Under the pieces are notes generated by a model. That model saw only the letters and a program-made list of their open reading frames with translations, did no database searches and was not told the DNA's origin. A DNA stretch of 64,000 nt from Dipteris shenzhenensis (Eukaryota > Polypodiophyta > Polypodiopsida > Gleicheniales): NCBI GenBank assembly GCA_047967505.1, contig CM106538.1. The stretch is one strand, 5' to 3'. The position numbers and the translations under genes are program-made. Positions 1 through 10,086 of this stretch are shown in pieces. The stretch's first letter is position 1, and each line of letters begins with the position of its first letter.

Positions 1-1021
1 AATCAACATACCAAACATCATTGCAAGGTGCAGCATCTCCTGACATGGAGTTAACCATATGCTGCATCACAAAAAGGTGCTCATTTCTGTCGTCACCATG
101 CCCACTTGATGATGCATAGTTGCTTTGCTGCAACTTCCCACTTTTGATGTCATTCTGCTTTTTATAGCATGTATTCTCCTTGTGTCCAGGCTTTCCACAA
201 TAATAGCATTCTGTGCTGCTATTTACTTGCCGGTTCCTTTGCCATGAACCACGGCCTCTTTGGCTCCCCCTGCCTCTAGAACTACCACGTCCTCCTCCAT
301 AGGACTGGTTTTCCTGTTGTTGCTGCTGGTTCTGATTTCCTGCATGGCCACCAAAACGGCCTCTTCCTCTACCCCTGCCTCTACCTGTATTCGAGTAGAA
401 AGCAGTCTCTTGAGAAGTTGAGGTGGCTGAACCACCATTCCTTTGCTCTTCACTCAGCAAGAGTGCAATAAGTTCCTGAAAATCAGGAAATGTTTCACGG
501 ACTCCAATGGATGTCCGAAACTATGCATAATCCTTCCCAAGACCATTCAAGGTCACGGACACTAAGTCCTCATCATCAACAGGTGCTCTAATGGAGGCAA
601 GAGAATCTGCAAGGCCTTTCACCTTCAAGGAATACTCATTTATATTCAGATCTTTCCTTTGCACATTGTGCAACTCTTGCTTTAGCTACATCTTTCGTGC
701 ATTGGTATTTGTGCTATACAGCTTCACCAATGTATCCCATGCCTCCTTAGGCGTCTCTACATCCTGTATATGCACAATCATAGAATTTGAAATGCTAACA
801 GACAGCCAATACAAGCATTTTCTGGCTTTTTCATGCCATTCTTTAAAGGCCTTCAATTCAGCAGGAGTGGGAGCAGCACCCAAAACTGGTTCTGCAGTTT
901 CACCACTGATGTACTCCCAAACTCCCTTTCCCATAAGGAAGTTTGTCATCCTGAACTTCCATGCTTGGAAGTTGTTCTTGTCAAGCTTCTCACTGACAAT
1001 GGTAGATAGATTCTCAGACAT
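1..1021 (-). pseudogene. Copia gag, element A (3' end outside window)
   Basis: Capsid/nucleocapsid polyprotein of a Ty1/copia retrotransposon, read leftwards from an ATG at about 1021 (MSENLSTIVSEKLDKNNF). The N-terminal part is a copia-type gag domain. Arg/Gly-rich sequence follows, then a CX2CX4HX4C zinc knuckle (CYYCGKPGHKENTC, about 167-208) that would bind RNA. The left edge of the window is at the protease start (VWYVD), so PR, IN, RT and RH lie outside. Two in-frame stops replace CAG codons seen in sister copies: 686-688 (ATG CAG CTC-type context) and 521-523 (GCA CAG TTC). The reading frame is otherwise well kept. It is diverged from the gag of B, C and D but clearly the same lineage. 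Confidence 0.85.
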
Positions 1022-1554
1022 TTTACAAATCACGAATTGCAACAGCAACCTGTAAACATAGCAAATGCCTCACAAGGGCAAATAGCAAAACTTCTGCAAA
1101 CAGCCTCACAGGGGCAGATCCGCAACACTGACGAAAGTGGTATTTCACCACACAGTCACTTCCTAGTGACGATTTTGCATCAACAGGCAACAGGCATGAA
1201 TCTACAACTCCCAATATCTCTGCACACAGGCATACGATGCAATTTCTATGGCACCTTTCCACCAACTAGCCGCGCAGTGGTCGCACAGCGAAAAACAGGG
1301 CCTTTTTCTGAGTGCATGCGAAGAACTTCCGCCTTCAAAACGGGCCCTGAAACGGCCTCAAATCAAAAAAATAAAGTCACCAAGGGCTTCACACCACGAA
1401 GGGCCTCTCAATCTGAAACAGTGCACTCCTGCACTTCTGGCTGTGCTACCTGCAAAGATTTGCTCCCAAACTCGAAATAGGAAAGCAACACTGGTCCTCT
1501 TACCAGGACACCACAGACTTGGCTTGCTTTCTTGAGCTCCTTACCACGAACAAG
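1022..1554 (-). other. Untranslated leader of element A
   Basis: Region between PBS and gag ATG. It has no credible coding and is homologous to the corresponding leaders at 13472-14003, 19872-20403 and 43156-43687. Short ORFs here are not conserved as proteins. Confidence 0.7.
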
Positions 1555-1566
1555 GCTCTGATACCA
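1555..1566 (-). promoter_or_regulatory. Primer-binding site, element A
   Basis: On the minus strand this reads TGGTATCAGAGC, the standard plant copia site complementary to the 3' end of initiator Met-tRNA. It directly abuts the LTR. Confidence 0.9.
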
Positions 1567-1864
1567 TGTAAAGAATAAGGGAGAGAGATAGGAGACTCAA
1601 GTGCAGCTTTCTTCACTACACACAAAAGAGAGAGGACACAAGGTTGGAGGGTGAAGCCTTTCTTCACTTTTGCACACAACAACAATACAATAGAAGAGGG
1701 AAATACCCTATATGTCAAACCTTAGAATACATGGTTCATATGTGAACCCAAACCAAAAACATACGTGGTAGTCTAACTACACAACGAGTACAACTAACAT
1801 AGGCGGTGACATAAATGATAGTCATCCAGGAGATATATCGGGGGTAGAGCTTGATATCTCAACA
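1567..1864 (-). repeat. 5' LTR of element A
   Basis: 298-bp LTR bounded by TG and CA. On the minus strand it starts TGTTGAGATATC and ends CTTTACA next to the PBS. Its termini match the B/C/D family but the internal sequence is diverged. It sits inside a TTAGGTT-like repeat that continues at 1865. Confidence 0.85.
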
Positions 1865-1975
1865 CTAACTGTAAGTAACTAACCTAAAATTAACCTAACT
1901 AACCTATGTTAACACTAACCTACCTAGAGTTAGTTATAGGGTTAGGTTAGACCTGTTAGGGTTTTCCTTTTTTTT
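1865..1975. repeat. Degenerate TTAGGTT/AACCTAA repeat, copy 1
   Basis: About 110 bp of AACCTAACTAACC-like sequence ending in GGGTTAGGTTAG and a T-run. It is homologous in reverse orientation to 5790-5885, including the nonrepetitive context AAGTAACT, so the two are copies of one element rather than independent simple repeats. Confidence 0.75.
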
Positions 1976-2649
1976 TGAATAAAAAATTTAGATTAATTAA
2001 TTTAATTTTTTTAAAAATCATCCGGGGGGGGGCCGTCGCGCGGCGGGGGCGACAGAGGGTTTGGAAATACAGGAGGGGAGTGGGAGGGTCATGAACGGAG
2101 GGTTGGGGGACTTGGAAATGCAGGAGGTGGGGGGGACGAATGGAGAAGGGGGCTTTAGGCCTTTGATAGCCTAGATGAGGTGAAGGGGGTAGGTGCCTGG
2201 TGGCTCTGCAGGCATGGAAGAAGGAGGTGGAGATGAGTTCTCCACCATGTAGTCTACCTTGAACCTTGGAACCTCCTTCTAAACTCTGGACCCTTTGGAC
2301 CCTCCTAAACCTTGGAGCCTCCTTCTAACCCTGGAACCTCTTCTAAACTTTGGAGCCTCTCTCTAAACCTTGGAACCTCCTTCTAAACTCTGGAATCTCC
2401 TTCTAACCCTTAAACTCCTCCTAAACCCTACAACCCCCAATGAAGGCGAAAGCCTTCATTACCTCAACCATGATGATACATGTTCCTTTTACACATGCAT
2501 GCAATATGTTTGCTTACCACACTTAAGCCTATGTCTCTCAGCGGAACTCCAGGTCCTAAGCTACATGTATAATACAAACAACAACCCCGATATATCTGTA
2601 GGTGGAAAAAAGCCTCGGAGCCCTGCATACTGAGAATACCCTGCTCTTG
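1976..2649. other. Noncoding, G-rich block and 22-bp-like minisatellite
   Basis: An AT-rich start is followed by a very G-rich patch (2020-2160, including a CG-rich run near 2033-2050). At about 2255-2440 there is a degenerate minisatellite of units like CCTTGGAACCTCCTTCTAAA. I see no gene. Confidence 0.6.
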
Positions 2650-4180
2650 CTATGGAAGCCATAGGAAAGAGCCAACAAACTGCCAAACCACTTTTGAGTT
2701 GAGGCTGTCAATACTGTAGTTTACATCCTTAATCATAGCTATACAAAGGCACTCAAAGGTAAAACACCACATGAGGCTTACAGCGGTAAGAAGCCATCTG
2801 TCTCCCACTTCAGAACGTTTGGGTGTGAATGCTATGCGCATGTACCAGACAAAGAGAGAAACAAGTTACAACCAAAAAGCACCAAATGTATCTTCTTAGG
2901 CTATTGTGATTAGAAGAAAGCCTATAAGTTGTATGACCAAGAGACAAAGAAGACCATAGCGAGCCGTAATGTGGTGTTCAGGGAGTGGCCACATGCAGTG
3001 GAGGTAGAGAAGAGCTCCTCCACTTTATCATCAAGCGAAGAGGTAATTCACTATGGACCCATCCCAAGAGCTATAAAAGAGGAGGAAATATCAGATGATG
3101 AAGGTATAAGTCACCAACCCATTGTTACACCACCAGAAAAGCCATTGCCGTGATGGGTAAGGTAGCTCTACGACCATGATAACCAGATGCCTATGTCTGT
3201 TGAGCAGCATGTAGATGGACCAAGGTGGTCTCAGAGAATCGAGGAGCAAAGGAGGGCTTCTGCTCACATAGTCAATATGGCCTTGATGGCTGAGATTATT
3301 GTAGAAGGAAAGGAGCCTGTGAGTTTGGAGGAAGCACTTGCAGACCGAGATTGGAAAAATGCTATGCAAGTAGAATATGACAGCATCATGAATAATGAAA
3401 CTTGGGAGCTAGTAGATCGACCACCTAACATAAGGGTTATTGGCACCAAGTGGGTTTGGAAAGTAAAGTACAAGGCCAATGGGACTTTGCAAAAGTACAA
3501 AGCCAAATTGGTTGCACAAGGATTTTCGGAGGTTGAAGGGTTTGATTTTCAGGAATCTTTTGCTCCGCCGACTACCAGAATGACCATTATTCACACAGTA
3601 CTATCAGTGACTACTCATAAAAAGTGGCCAGTTTATCAAATGGATGTTAAATTAGCATTCTTGAATGGTGACCTCAAGGAGGAGGTTACGTGGCTCAGCC
3701 ACCAAGGTTTGAGGCCCCCCATTCTGAGAACAAGGTATGCAAACTAAAGAAGGCTCTGTACAGGCTAAAACAAGCCCCAAGAGCATGGTAGTAATGGATA
3801 GACAAATTCTTTCATAATTTAAACTTCAAAAGATGTGCCTCAGATGCTAACTTGTATGTGTACATGAAAGGTGAAAAATCTGCTATTACTATTCTATATG
3901 TGGATGATCTCCTTATTACAAGTGACTATGAAGACATGATCCAACAGACTAGAAAGGCATTGAGCATGGAGTTTGAGATCATAGACTTAGGCTTGATGCA
4001 CTACTATTTGGGGATTGAAGTCTAGCAAGAGCCAGGCAAGATCTTCATCTCTTAGCAAAAATATGCAAGGCAGATCTTGAAGGGTAGTTGGTATGTCCGA
4101 GTGCAAGGAGATAGCTACACCTATGGAGGTAAATGCGAGGCTATATATGGGGATGCCTCACCACCAACAGACATCAGCAG
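2650..4180 (+). pseudogene. Copia pol remnant F (integrase C-term to RT)
   Basis: Decayed plus-strand copia pol. In order it shows the end of the integrase core (EAVNTVVYILN, KGKTPHEAYSGKKP), the integrase C-terminal motif (FGCECYAHVPD, CIFLGY) and an acidic linker. RT follows, with WVWKVKYKANGTLQKYKAKL and [13 protein letters not shown] at 3187-3747, and then frame-shifted [24 protein letters not shown] and LGIEV to about 4030. Frameshifts and stops break it at least at 2690, 2910, 3150, 3700, 3790 and 4025. No LTRs, PBS or RNase H remain. Its sequence is distant from the B family. Confidence 0.85.
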
Positions 4181-4720
4181 GTATGTGTATTAAAAAAAAA
4201 CAAACTACTATGAATTTTCATGAACATAACACTCAAGGGCAAGGGGAGTAAATTTTTTTTCCAACTCTAGCCAAACATATCAACCCCAAGCATCAACCTT
4301 AGGTTACAACCTTATGAAATTTTCTTTATTTCTTAAAAAGAAGCCACATGATAAACAATTGGGCTAGGTATTGGACACGAAGGCGTAGAGCTTGCAATTT
4401 TGATCATTTCCTTTTACAGAAGAGCGATCTGAGCTAACCATAAAAAGTTACAGCTCGGGAAGAGTTTAGGGTTTAACCCTAAACCTAAACCCATTTCCTA
4501 TAAAAACCCACTCCGCCCCCTCATTCTTCATCTTTCACATCTTGCCTCTGTCCTCTTACCCATTCGGAGCCCTACGCAAGATACTCCTCCCTCTTCATCG
4601 ACCACCACCCTACTCCCATCCTCACATGGTAAGTTACTTCGAGCCCATCTCATAGCGATAACCTAGCCATCCACCCACTGTCCATTGGTCCTCAACAATC
4701 CCATTACATCGAGAAAGACT
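4181..4720. other. Noncoding interval with a promoter-like patch
   Basis: No gene was seen. TATAAAAA at 4499-4506 is followed by a C/T-rich stretch and, at about 4626, ATGGTAAGTT, which resembles an ATG immediately followed by a 5' splice site. This could be a relic of a promoter or of an LTR. There is no downstream exon I can recognise. Confidence 0.35.
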
Positions 4721-4787
4721 TGGAGAGCGTTGAGGTGACCATCTCTTCCTTCCTTTGGATTTCCGTCAAAGTTTTTCATCCGTCAAG

Positions 4788-5360
4788 TTTTTTTCCTTTT
4801 TTCTTTTTCCCCCTCCCTCTCCACCACTATCCCCTCCCCCCCCCTTTTTTCCCCCCTCCCTCTATTCTCCCCCCCCCCCCACCACCTCCCCCTTCACCAT
4901 TCCTCCCTCCTCCACCATCCCCTCTACTTCCCCCCCCCTTTTTTCCCCCCTCCCTCCATTCTTCCCCCCCCCCCCCTCCTCCATCTCCACCACCTCCCTC
5001 TCCACCACCCTCCCCTCCATCTCCACCACCCCCTTCCATCACCACCACCCCTTTTCTTCCCCCCCCTCCCTCCATTCTCCCCCCCCCCTTCCCTCCACCC
5101 CCCCCCCCCTCCCTCCACCACCACCCTTTCTTCCCTCCCCCCAATCCCCTCCTCCATCTCCACCTCCCCCTCCACCACCACCCCCTCCCCCCCTCCATCT
5201 CCACCACCCCCCTCTCCACCACCCTCCCCTCCATCAAAACCACCCCCTTCCATCTCCACCACCCCCCCCTCCTTCCCTTCCCCCCTCCCATCTCCACCCC
5301 CACACCCCCCCCATCTCTACCCCCCCTCTTTCTCTCTCTTTTTTCCCTTTCTCTCTACTA

Positions 5361-5400
<40 letters not shown>
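4788..5400 (+). repeat. Polypyrimidine tract (C/CT/CCA-rich)
   Basis: About 610 bp that is almost purely C and T on the plus strand, with CCA/CCT repeats and a terminal (CT)n at 5370-5399. Open frames on both strands (proline-rich plus, glycine/arginine-rich minus) exist only because stop codons are nearly impossible in such sequence. I do not call a protein. Confidence 0.85.
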
Positions 5401-5401
<1 letters not shown>

Positions 5402-5789
5402 CCACTCCACAAACTAAACCACCCTACGTTCTAACCTATTAAGAAAGGTTTAAAGCCCTTGCTGTGATGGGCAACGGTGCTCGTGCACAGTGCTCACCTA
5501 GGGTGGCACAATGCTCGCCCCGCCAACGGCGACGCTCGCCTCACGCTCCGCCTCCACCTCCTCTGTGGCGCCCCACCTCATCTCTGCCACTGCCTCACAC
5601 TCCACACCTCCCTCACCGCCCGCCTACTCCCCCCTCCACTCCCCTCCACTCCACACCTCCCTCCACTCCACTCCACACCTCCCTACTCCCCTCCCCCCTC
5701 CCCCCCCCCCCCGTTTGCAAAAACACCCCCCCCCCCTCACAACCTCCCATTGCCTGCACGACACCCCCCCCACTACCTTTAAAAAGAAA
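5401..5789. other. C-rich interval, no gene seen
   Basis: GC-rich then C-rich sequence (CGACGCTCGCC, CCACTCC repeats) that leads into an A-rich stretch at 5778-5802. In reverse orientation the order (C/G-rich, A/T-run, TTAGGTT repeats) mirrors 1865-2160. Confidence 0.5.
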
Positions 5790-6085
5790 AAGAAAAAAAA
5801 ACCTAACCTAACCCTAGGACTAACCTTGGTTAGGATACATTAACCTAGGTTAGTTAGGTTAACTTTAGGCTAGTTACTTGCAGTTAGGTTAGTTTAATTG
5901 TAGGTTAGTTACACTAACTAGATAGCTAGGTTAGTTTGACTGTACTAGGTTAGCTCAACTAACTGTGGGTAGTTTACTTAGCTGCAGTAGTCTGTTTAAC
6001 CATAACTAGGTTAGGTTAGACTAAAGGTTAGGCATCTAACTAGATAGTTAGGTTAGTTAGACTAATTATTCCAGTTAGATCAAAT
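5790..6085. repeat. Degenerate TTAGGTT/AACCTAA repeat, copy 2
   Basis: About 300 bp of TTAGGTTAG/AACCTAAC variants with interspersed CTAACT words. The first 95 bp are an inverted copy of 1865-1975. It is too irregular to be a telomeric array. Confidence 0.75.
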
Positions 6086-6299
6086 GAGCTGGGTAAATTA
6101 CTACCCCTCAGTTAGACTTAAAGTCCATTCACACCAAACCTTAAGACCAAGCCCCCCCCCTCCCCCCCCACAAAAAAGCTCCATTTTTCCCCTTCTTTAA
6201 CCCCTTGTAGCTCATCCGTTTGAGACCCAAACTGGACCCTGTTTGAACCATGATTTCACACACAGAAACACCACGCTATGAGGTATTTTCTAGCCCATT

Positions 6300-7090
6300 G
6301 CACACCATTTTGGCATCCCTCCTTCTTCCCCAAATCTTTGAGAGCTAAGTTCACCACCTACAAGCAACCATTCTTAGGGTCCTTCTGGCTTGAGAAACCT
6401 TCATATGGGCGAACTTCCACGTCAGAGGAATTAGAGAATGCTGCCCACGAAACTGCGCAACAGTCGTTTTCATCCTGACGCCTTTTCTTGCAATGCGACT
6501 TGCTGGAGCAGCCATTCCAAAATTCCTCTGAGCCAAGCTTGCATAACAGTATGAGCTAGCTCCTATCCAGATTTGAAGGGAAATGGTCAAGGGAGGGAGA
6601 AACAGCAAAAAAACCAATCGACTTTCAAGCTGCTGGCTATGGTGACGTGACGCGGTATTTCGCCTCTCCTCCTCAATGGTTCTTCTTTGGTATACCAGCT
6701 TTGTTTCTACCTAGAAAGCCCTCTTTTCTTTGCTTTGAAGAGTGAGATACAAGCCCTCCAAGTTCTGGTCTCTGTTTTGGACAGTTTTGACAATGTTGAG
6801 AGTTTGATGCTACATTAGATGCTACTTTAGCATTTCTGATATTTTAAAGTGTTGAATAGCATCAGTACAACTATGGCTACAGCTTTACTTTAAGTTGCTA
6901 CACCTGGATTTGCTTGGAATACTGTCATTTAGCCACCTCTATGAAGCATGCAAGTGAAAGCATCATTGATTTGTAGTATGGAATTTGGTTACAAGTCTTT
7001 GCTACTCTAAATGCTTGTATTTTGAAGCTCTTCAACTCTTTCTAGCCTTGTAAGAGAGTGGACATTGCCCATTTTGGGTTAGACCCTCTC
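6300..7090 (+). other. Leader of element H
   Basis: Untranslated leader homologous to 33890-34660 of G in reverse. Shared blocks include AAATCTTTGAGAGCT, GGGCGAACTTCCAC, GAAAGCCCTCTTTTC and ATGAAGCATG. The short ORFs within are not conserved between the two copies. Confidence 0.65.
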
Positions 7091-7915
7091 ATGGCTACCA
7101 TCTTGAATATGGATAAGTTCAATGGTAAAGGCTTTCACACATGGCAGATGAAGGTTAAGTTTGCATTGATGAGGGAAAACCTCTGGGGGCTTGTCAAACT
7201 TGCTTCAACTACTTCAACAATCTCTAATGCTGGAGAATCCTCAGCTCCGACACATCCAGCAAGAGATCCTGCTAGAGAGGAGAAAGCCTATGGCATCATT
7301 GCCCTTAGCCTAGGAGATGACTATATTAATCACATTTCTGATTTAGAGTCTCCTTCTGAAGCTTGGCAGAAGCTTGACATTATTTTTGGTGCTAGCATCT
7401 CAAAATTGTCACTTAAGATTGCTTTCTTTGAATTGAAGATGGCTCATGTCAATTATATGTGGAGTCTCATGACTCAACTTGCTTCTATCAACTCTCCAAT
7501 CACTACAGATGATGCAATGGCAGTATTGCTCAAAAGTATGCCTGAAGATTATGATCATGTTGTTACCACTCTGAAAATCTTCCTAATTCCTACTCTTAAA
7601 GGTCTTATTACTACTCTTCAAGAAGAAGAAAGACACATGGAACTCCGGAGAGGCAATGACACAGTCTACCAGAGAGGCAATGACACAGCCTATGCCATAA
7701 AAGTTCAGAAGGGCAAGTTTTCACCTTGCAAACATTGTGAGAAGACTAATCACCTCTCAAAAGATTGCTTCAAGATCAATCCATGCAAACATTATGGGAA
7801 AAACAATCACCATGAAAAGTATTCTAAAGCCAAAAAGGAAGAAACTACAAAGTCAGAAATTGCCAATCTACTTTCATTTGATGAGTCTCCACATGATGAA
7901 GACTATGCTTTTTAG
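7091..7915 (+). CDS. Gag protein of element H
   Basis: Intact copia-type gag of 274 codons from ATG 7091. An upstream in-frame ATG at 7058 exists, but the equivalent of 7091 is the start conserved with G. The N-terminus MATILNMDKFNGKGFHTWQM and the following LWGLV are typical copia gag. A central region contains YGIIALSLGDDYINHI and ends in an EEERHMELR helix. Two Cys/His boxes follow, CKHCEKTNHLSKDC (canonical CX2CX4HX4C) and a degenerate CKHYGKNNHHEKYS in which cysteines are lost. The C-terminus SPHDEDYAF matches the end of G's gag. It could package transcripts in trans. No protease follows. Confidence 0.8.
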   Translation: MATILNMDKFNGKGFHTWQMKVKFALMRENLWGLVKLASTTSTISNAGESSAPTHPARDPAREEKAYGIIALSLGDDYINHISDLESPSEAWQKLDIIFGASISKLSLKIAFFELKMAHVNYMWSLMTQLASINSPITTDDAMAVLLKSMPEDYDHVVTTLKIFLIPTLKGLITTLQEEERHMELRRGNDTVYQRGNDTAYAIKVQKGKFSPCKHCEKTNHLSKDCFKINPCKHYGKNNHHEKYSKAKKEETTKSEIANLLSFDESPHDEDYAF

Positions 7916-8195
7916 GCACTTTGTCTTTTTTGTTTATCATCACTTGGTCAAATTTTGAGGTTCTCTGCCTGGAGTAGTACTCCAAAAAGAATATGTTATG
8001 TAAATCACCTTTGGTCACCATATGATGTAGGCCATGTGATATGTGTTTTGACTATCCCATTTCTGTGAACCTCACACCCTTGGGAACCCTTGCTAGCATG
8101 AGATCCTAGCCATAGAGTAATCCTTGGCCACCATGAGATGGCATGAGAAACTATGAGACTAGATATATCCTTGACACTGCAAGAGGCAACCCCTT
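7916..8195 (+). other. Gag-to-PPT spacer of element H
   Basis: 280 bp without coding, homologous to 33110-33470 of G (shared ACCATATGATGTAGGCCATG-like and GAGATGGCATGAGAAACTATG words). It marks the place where pol would sit in a full element. Confidence 0.65.
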
Positions 8196-8204
8196 GAGGG
8201 GGGG
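8196..8204 (+). promoter_or_regulatory. Polypurine tract of element H
   Basis: GAGGGGGGG two bases before the LTR start TGTTGGGG, identical in layout to that of G (33100-33108, minus). Confidence 0.75.
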
Positions 8205-8206
8205 TT

Positions 8207-8530
8207 TGTTGGGGTAAGTATGATCAAGGGCTTGCTCTATGGTGCATGTGTGCATCTAGGGGAGTCACATGTGTGTTTGTGTGTGTTGTAAAGGCACATC
8301 AAGTGCTATGATGTGTCTAGTGTGTGTGACCTAAGTGATGATGTAAGACAAAGGCAATCCCACTGATGTAGGGGCTGATTGCACTTGTGTAGGGAAGGTA
8401 TTACCTTCTCCCCCTTTCTATAAGAGAGAGACCTCTCTCTCACAATCATAATAGAGAACTATCATCTTTCTTTCATTGTGCTCTCACACCTCTTGTAAGA
8501 TGCATCTATTCTATCCTACGGGATCCTACA
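8207..8530 (+). repeat. 3' LTR of element H
   Basis: Starts TGTTGGGGTAAG after the PPT. It contains a TATAAG box at 8419-8424 and appears to end at CCTACA (8530), where LINE sequence begins. The end is inferred, because no second LTR is present for comparison. Confidence 0.6.
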
Positions 8531-8611
8531 AAATATCCCCTGACTGTCCACTGTGTGGGGTGGCCATGGAATCCTTGAGGCATTTGTTATGGAGTTGTGT
8601 TATCTCCCGTG
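8531..8611 (+). pseudogene. LINE P zf-RVT domain, part 1
   Basis: Encodes the start of a zf-RVT zinc-finger domain (CPLCGVAMESLRHLLWSC), usual near the C-terminus of plant LINE ORF2. The frame is cut at 8611 by insertion of element B and resumes at 14373. It is 5' truncated against element H. Confidence 0.7.
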
Positions 8612-8963
8612 TGTGAAGATTGTGGGAGAGAGGGAAGGAGTCTCACTTGAGGCTTTCTCACAATCACAATGGGGGAATACACACAAAGGTGGAGGCTGAA
8701 AACAGTTTTCCTCTTCTTAGTTGTGTAAGCCAAAAAAACTCTAGTACAAAGAAATAGAAGAACCCTATATGTGGGTCTCAAACCAAACTCAACTAACTAA
8801 GGTGGCATACTAACTGAGCCACAAACTATGGTAGATAAGGATAGCTGTCATCCAGCTATTATTCGTGGGCGGTGTACCAACCGCATCTCCAGCTAACAAG
8901 TCGGTGACATAAGTACACAACGGTCAGCCTGGCATATCTCGAGTGGAGCTCGATATCTCAACA
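8612..8963 (-). repeat. 3' LTR of element B
   Basis: 352 bp, TG...CA (minus strand TGTTGAGATATC...CTTCACA). It differs from 14016-14367 at two sites (within CTATGGTAG and GGTCAGCC). The end of the pol frame lies inside it. Confidence 0.95.
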
Positions 8964-9748
8964 CTCCTCCTCGAGCTCAATCCCAAATCCTGCACACCAA
9001 GCAGGTCTCTGAACTTGCGCAGCTTCTCTGCGCCCAATGCTTTCGTGAATATGTCAGCTACCTGATCCTCTGTGCTGACATAAACTAGATCAATAAGACC
9101 TAGTAAAACCTTCTCCCGCACATAGTGATAATGCACCTCAATGTGCTTTGTTCTGGCATGAAAGACTGGGTTCTTTGCCAAGTGTATACTGCTCATGTTG
9201 TCACAATAAATGACAACCGGCCCATCTGTAGACTGATGCATATCATAGAGTAGCTTATGCAACCAAGCTACCTCACATGCAGCCATTGCTGCACCCCTGT
9301 ACTCAGCCTCTGTGCTCGACAAGGCAACTGTAGGCTGTTTCTTGCTGCTCCAAGTGATTGCAGCACTCCCAAAAGAGAACACATATCCACTGGTAGATCG
9401 TCTATCAGAAATGCTACCAGCCCAATCAGCATCAGTGTATCCATGCAACTGTATCTGAACCCCAGCCTCATAAAATAGTCCACACTGCAATGTGGACTTC
9501 ACATACCTGAGTATGCGTCTAGCCGCATCCAAATGCGGTTTCCTTGGAGCCTGCATAAACTGACTTACCAACCCAACAGCATAGCTCAAATCTGGCCTGG
9601 TAATAGTCATGTAAATCAAACTTCCTACTATGCATCTGTACATAGTAGAATCTTCCAGAAGCTCACGTGCATCTGTGCTCAGCTTCACATTCTGCTCCAA
9701 AGGAACTGAAATAGGCTTACAGCCTGTCATCCCATATTTGGACAGCAT
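8924..9748 (-). pseudogene. RT C-terminus and RNase H of element B
   Basis: Last pol segment, 274 codons. It begins in the RT connection (MLSKYGMTGCKPISVPLEQN), then RIVGSLIY-type sequence, then copia RNase H with its acidic residues: DADWAGS, ALSSTEAEY and YCDNMSSIHLA, and the His-containing ARTKHIEVHYHYVRE. RNase H would remove RNA from the RNA:DNA hybrid. The frame ends at 8924, 40 bp inside the 3' LTR, an arrangement also seen in D. It is separated from the upstream RT part by a 1-bp deletion near 9748. Confidence 0.9.
8964..8972 (-). promoter_or_regulatory. Polypurine tract of element B
   Basis: Minus strand GAGGAGGAG immediately before the 3' LTR. It primes plus-strand DNA. Confidence 0.8.
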
Positions 9749-10086
9749 GTCAATCCATACTGCCTCTGCAAGAGCTGTATCCCACTTGGTGATCTAATCA
9801 CCTCAATGCCCAAGAAATAACGCAGCTCTACCAAATCCTTCATCTCAAACTTCTGCCTCAATAGCATTTTCACATGAAGGATATCTTCATCACTATCACC
9901 TGTGATGATCAAATCATCAACATAAATGACCAGCAGCATAATCCCTTTCTCTGTTTTTCTCACATAGAGTGAGAAATCTGCTTTGGAAATCTGAAAGCCA
10001 ATAGTGACAAGATACTGTCCTATCTTGTCAGACCATGCTCTAGGTGCTTGCTTCAAGCCATACAAGGCTTTCTTCAACCTCTGCAA
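9727..10086 (-). pseudogene. Reverse transcriptase catalytic part, element B
   Basis: About 119 codons holding the copia RT signature [10 protein letters not shown] and the catalytic IYVDDLIITGD, then LRYFLGIEVIRSPSGI. It is shifted from the upstream frame by two extra bases near 10080 (the sister copies C and D lack them) and from the downstream frame by a missing base near 9748. Confidence 0.9.

Larger units (their letters stand above)
1..1864 (-). mobile_element. Ty1/copia LTR retrotransposon A, 5' part
   Basis: Minus-strand element with a 5' LTR (1567-1864), PBS (1555-1566), untranslated leader (1022-1554) and gag. The leader is closely similar to the leaders of B, C and D (for example the shared stretch around TCACTTCCTAGTGACGATTT), while the LTR is only distantly similar. 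This makes A a sister subfamily. The 3' half continues beyond the left end of the window, so the target duplication cannot be checked. Confidence 0.85.
6290..8530 (+). mobile_element. Gag-only LTR retroelement H (5' truncated)
   Basis: Plus-strand element with leader (about 6300-7090), gag (7091-7915), a 3' untranslated stretch, polypurine tract (8196-8204) and 3' LTR (8207-8530). The leader, gag C-terminus tail and PPT align with the minus-strand element G (32809-35046), so both belong to one family. Neither carries PR, IN, RT or RH between gag and PPT. The 5' LTR and PBS of H are missing: homology to G begins just inside G's leader near 6320. Confidence 0.75.

Noticed and set aside
4720-5442. 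240-codon proline-rich open frame (extensin-like) and its glycine/arginine-rich antisense frames
   Set aside because: The strand is almost only C and T, so stop codons cannot arise. Several overlapping frames are open on both strands and no signal peptide or regular motif is present.
5464-5843. Proline-rich frames after the polypyrimidine tract
   Set aside because: Low-complexity C-rich sequence, with no conservation between overlapping frames.
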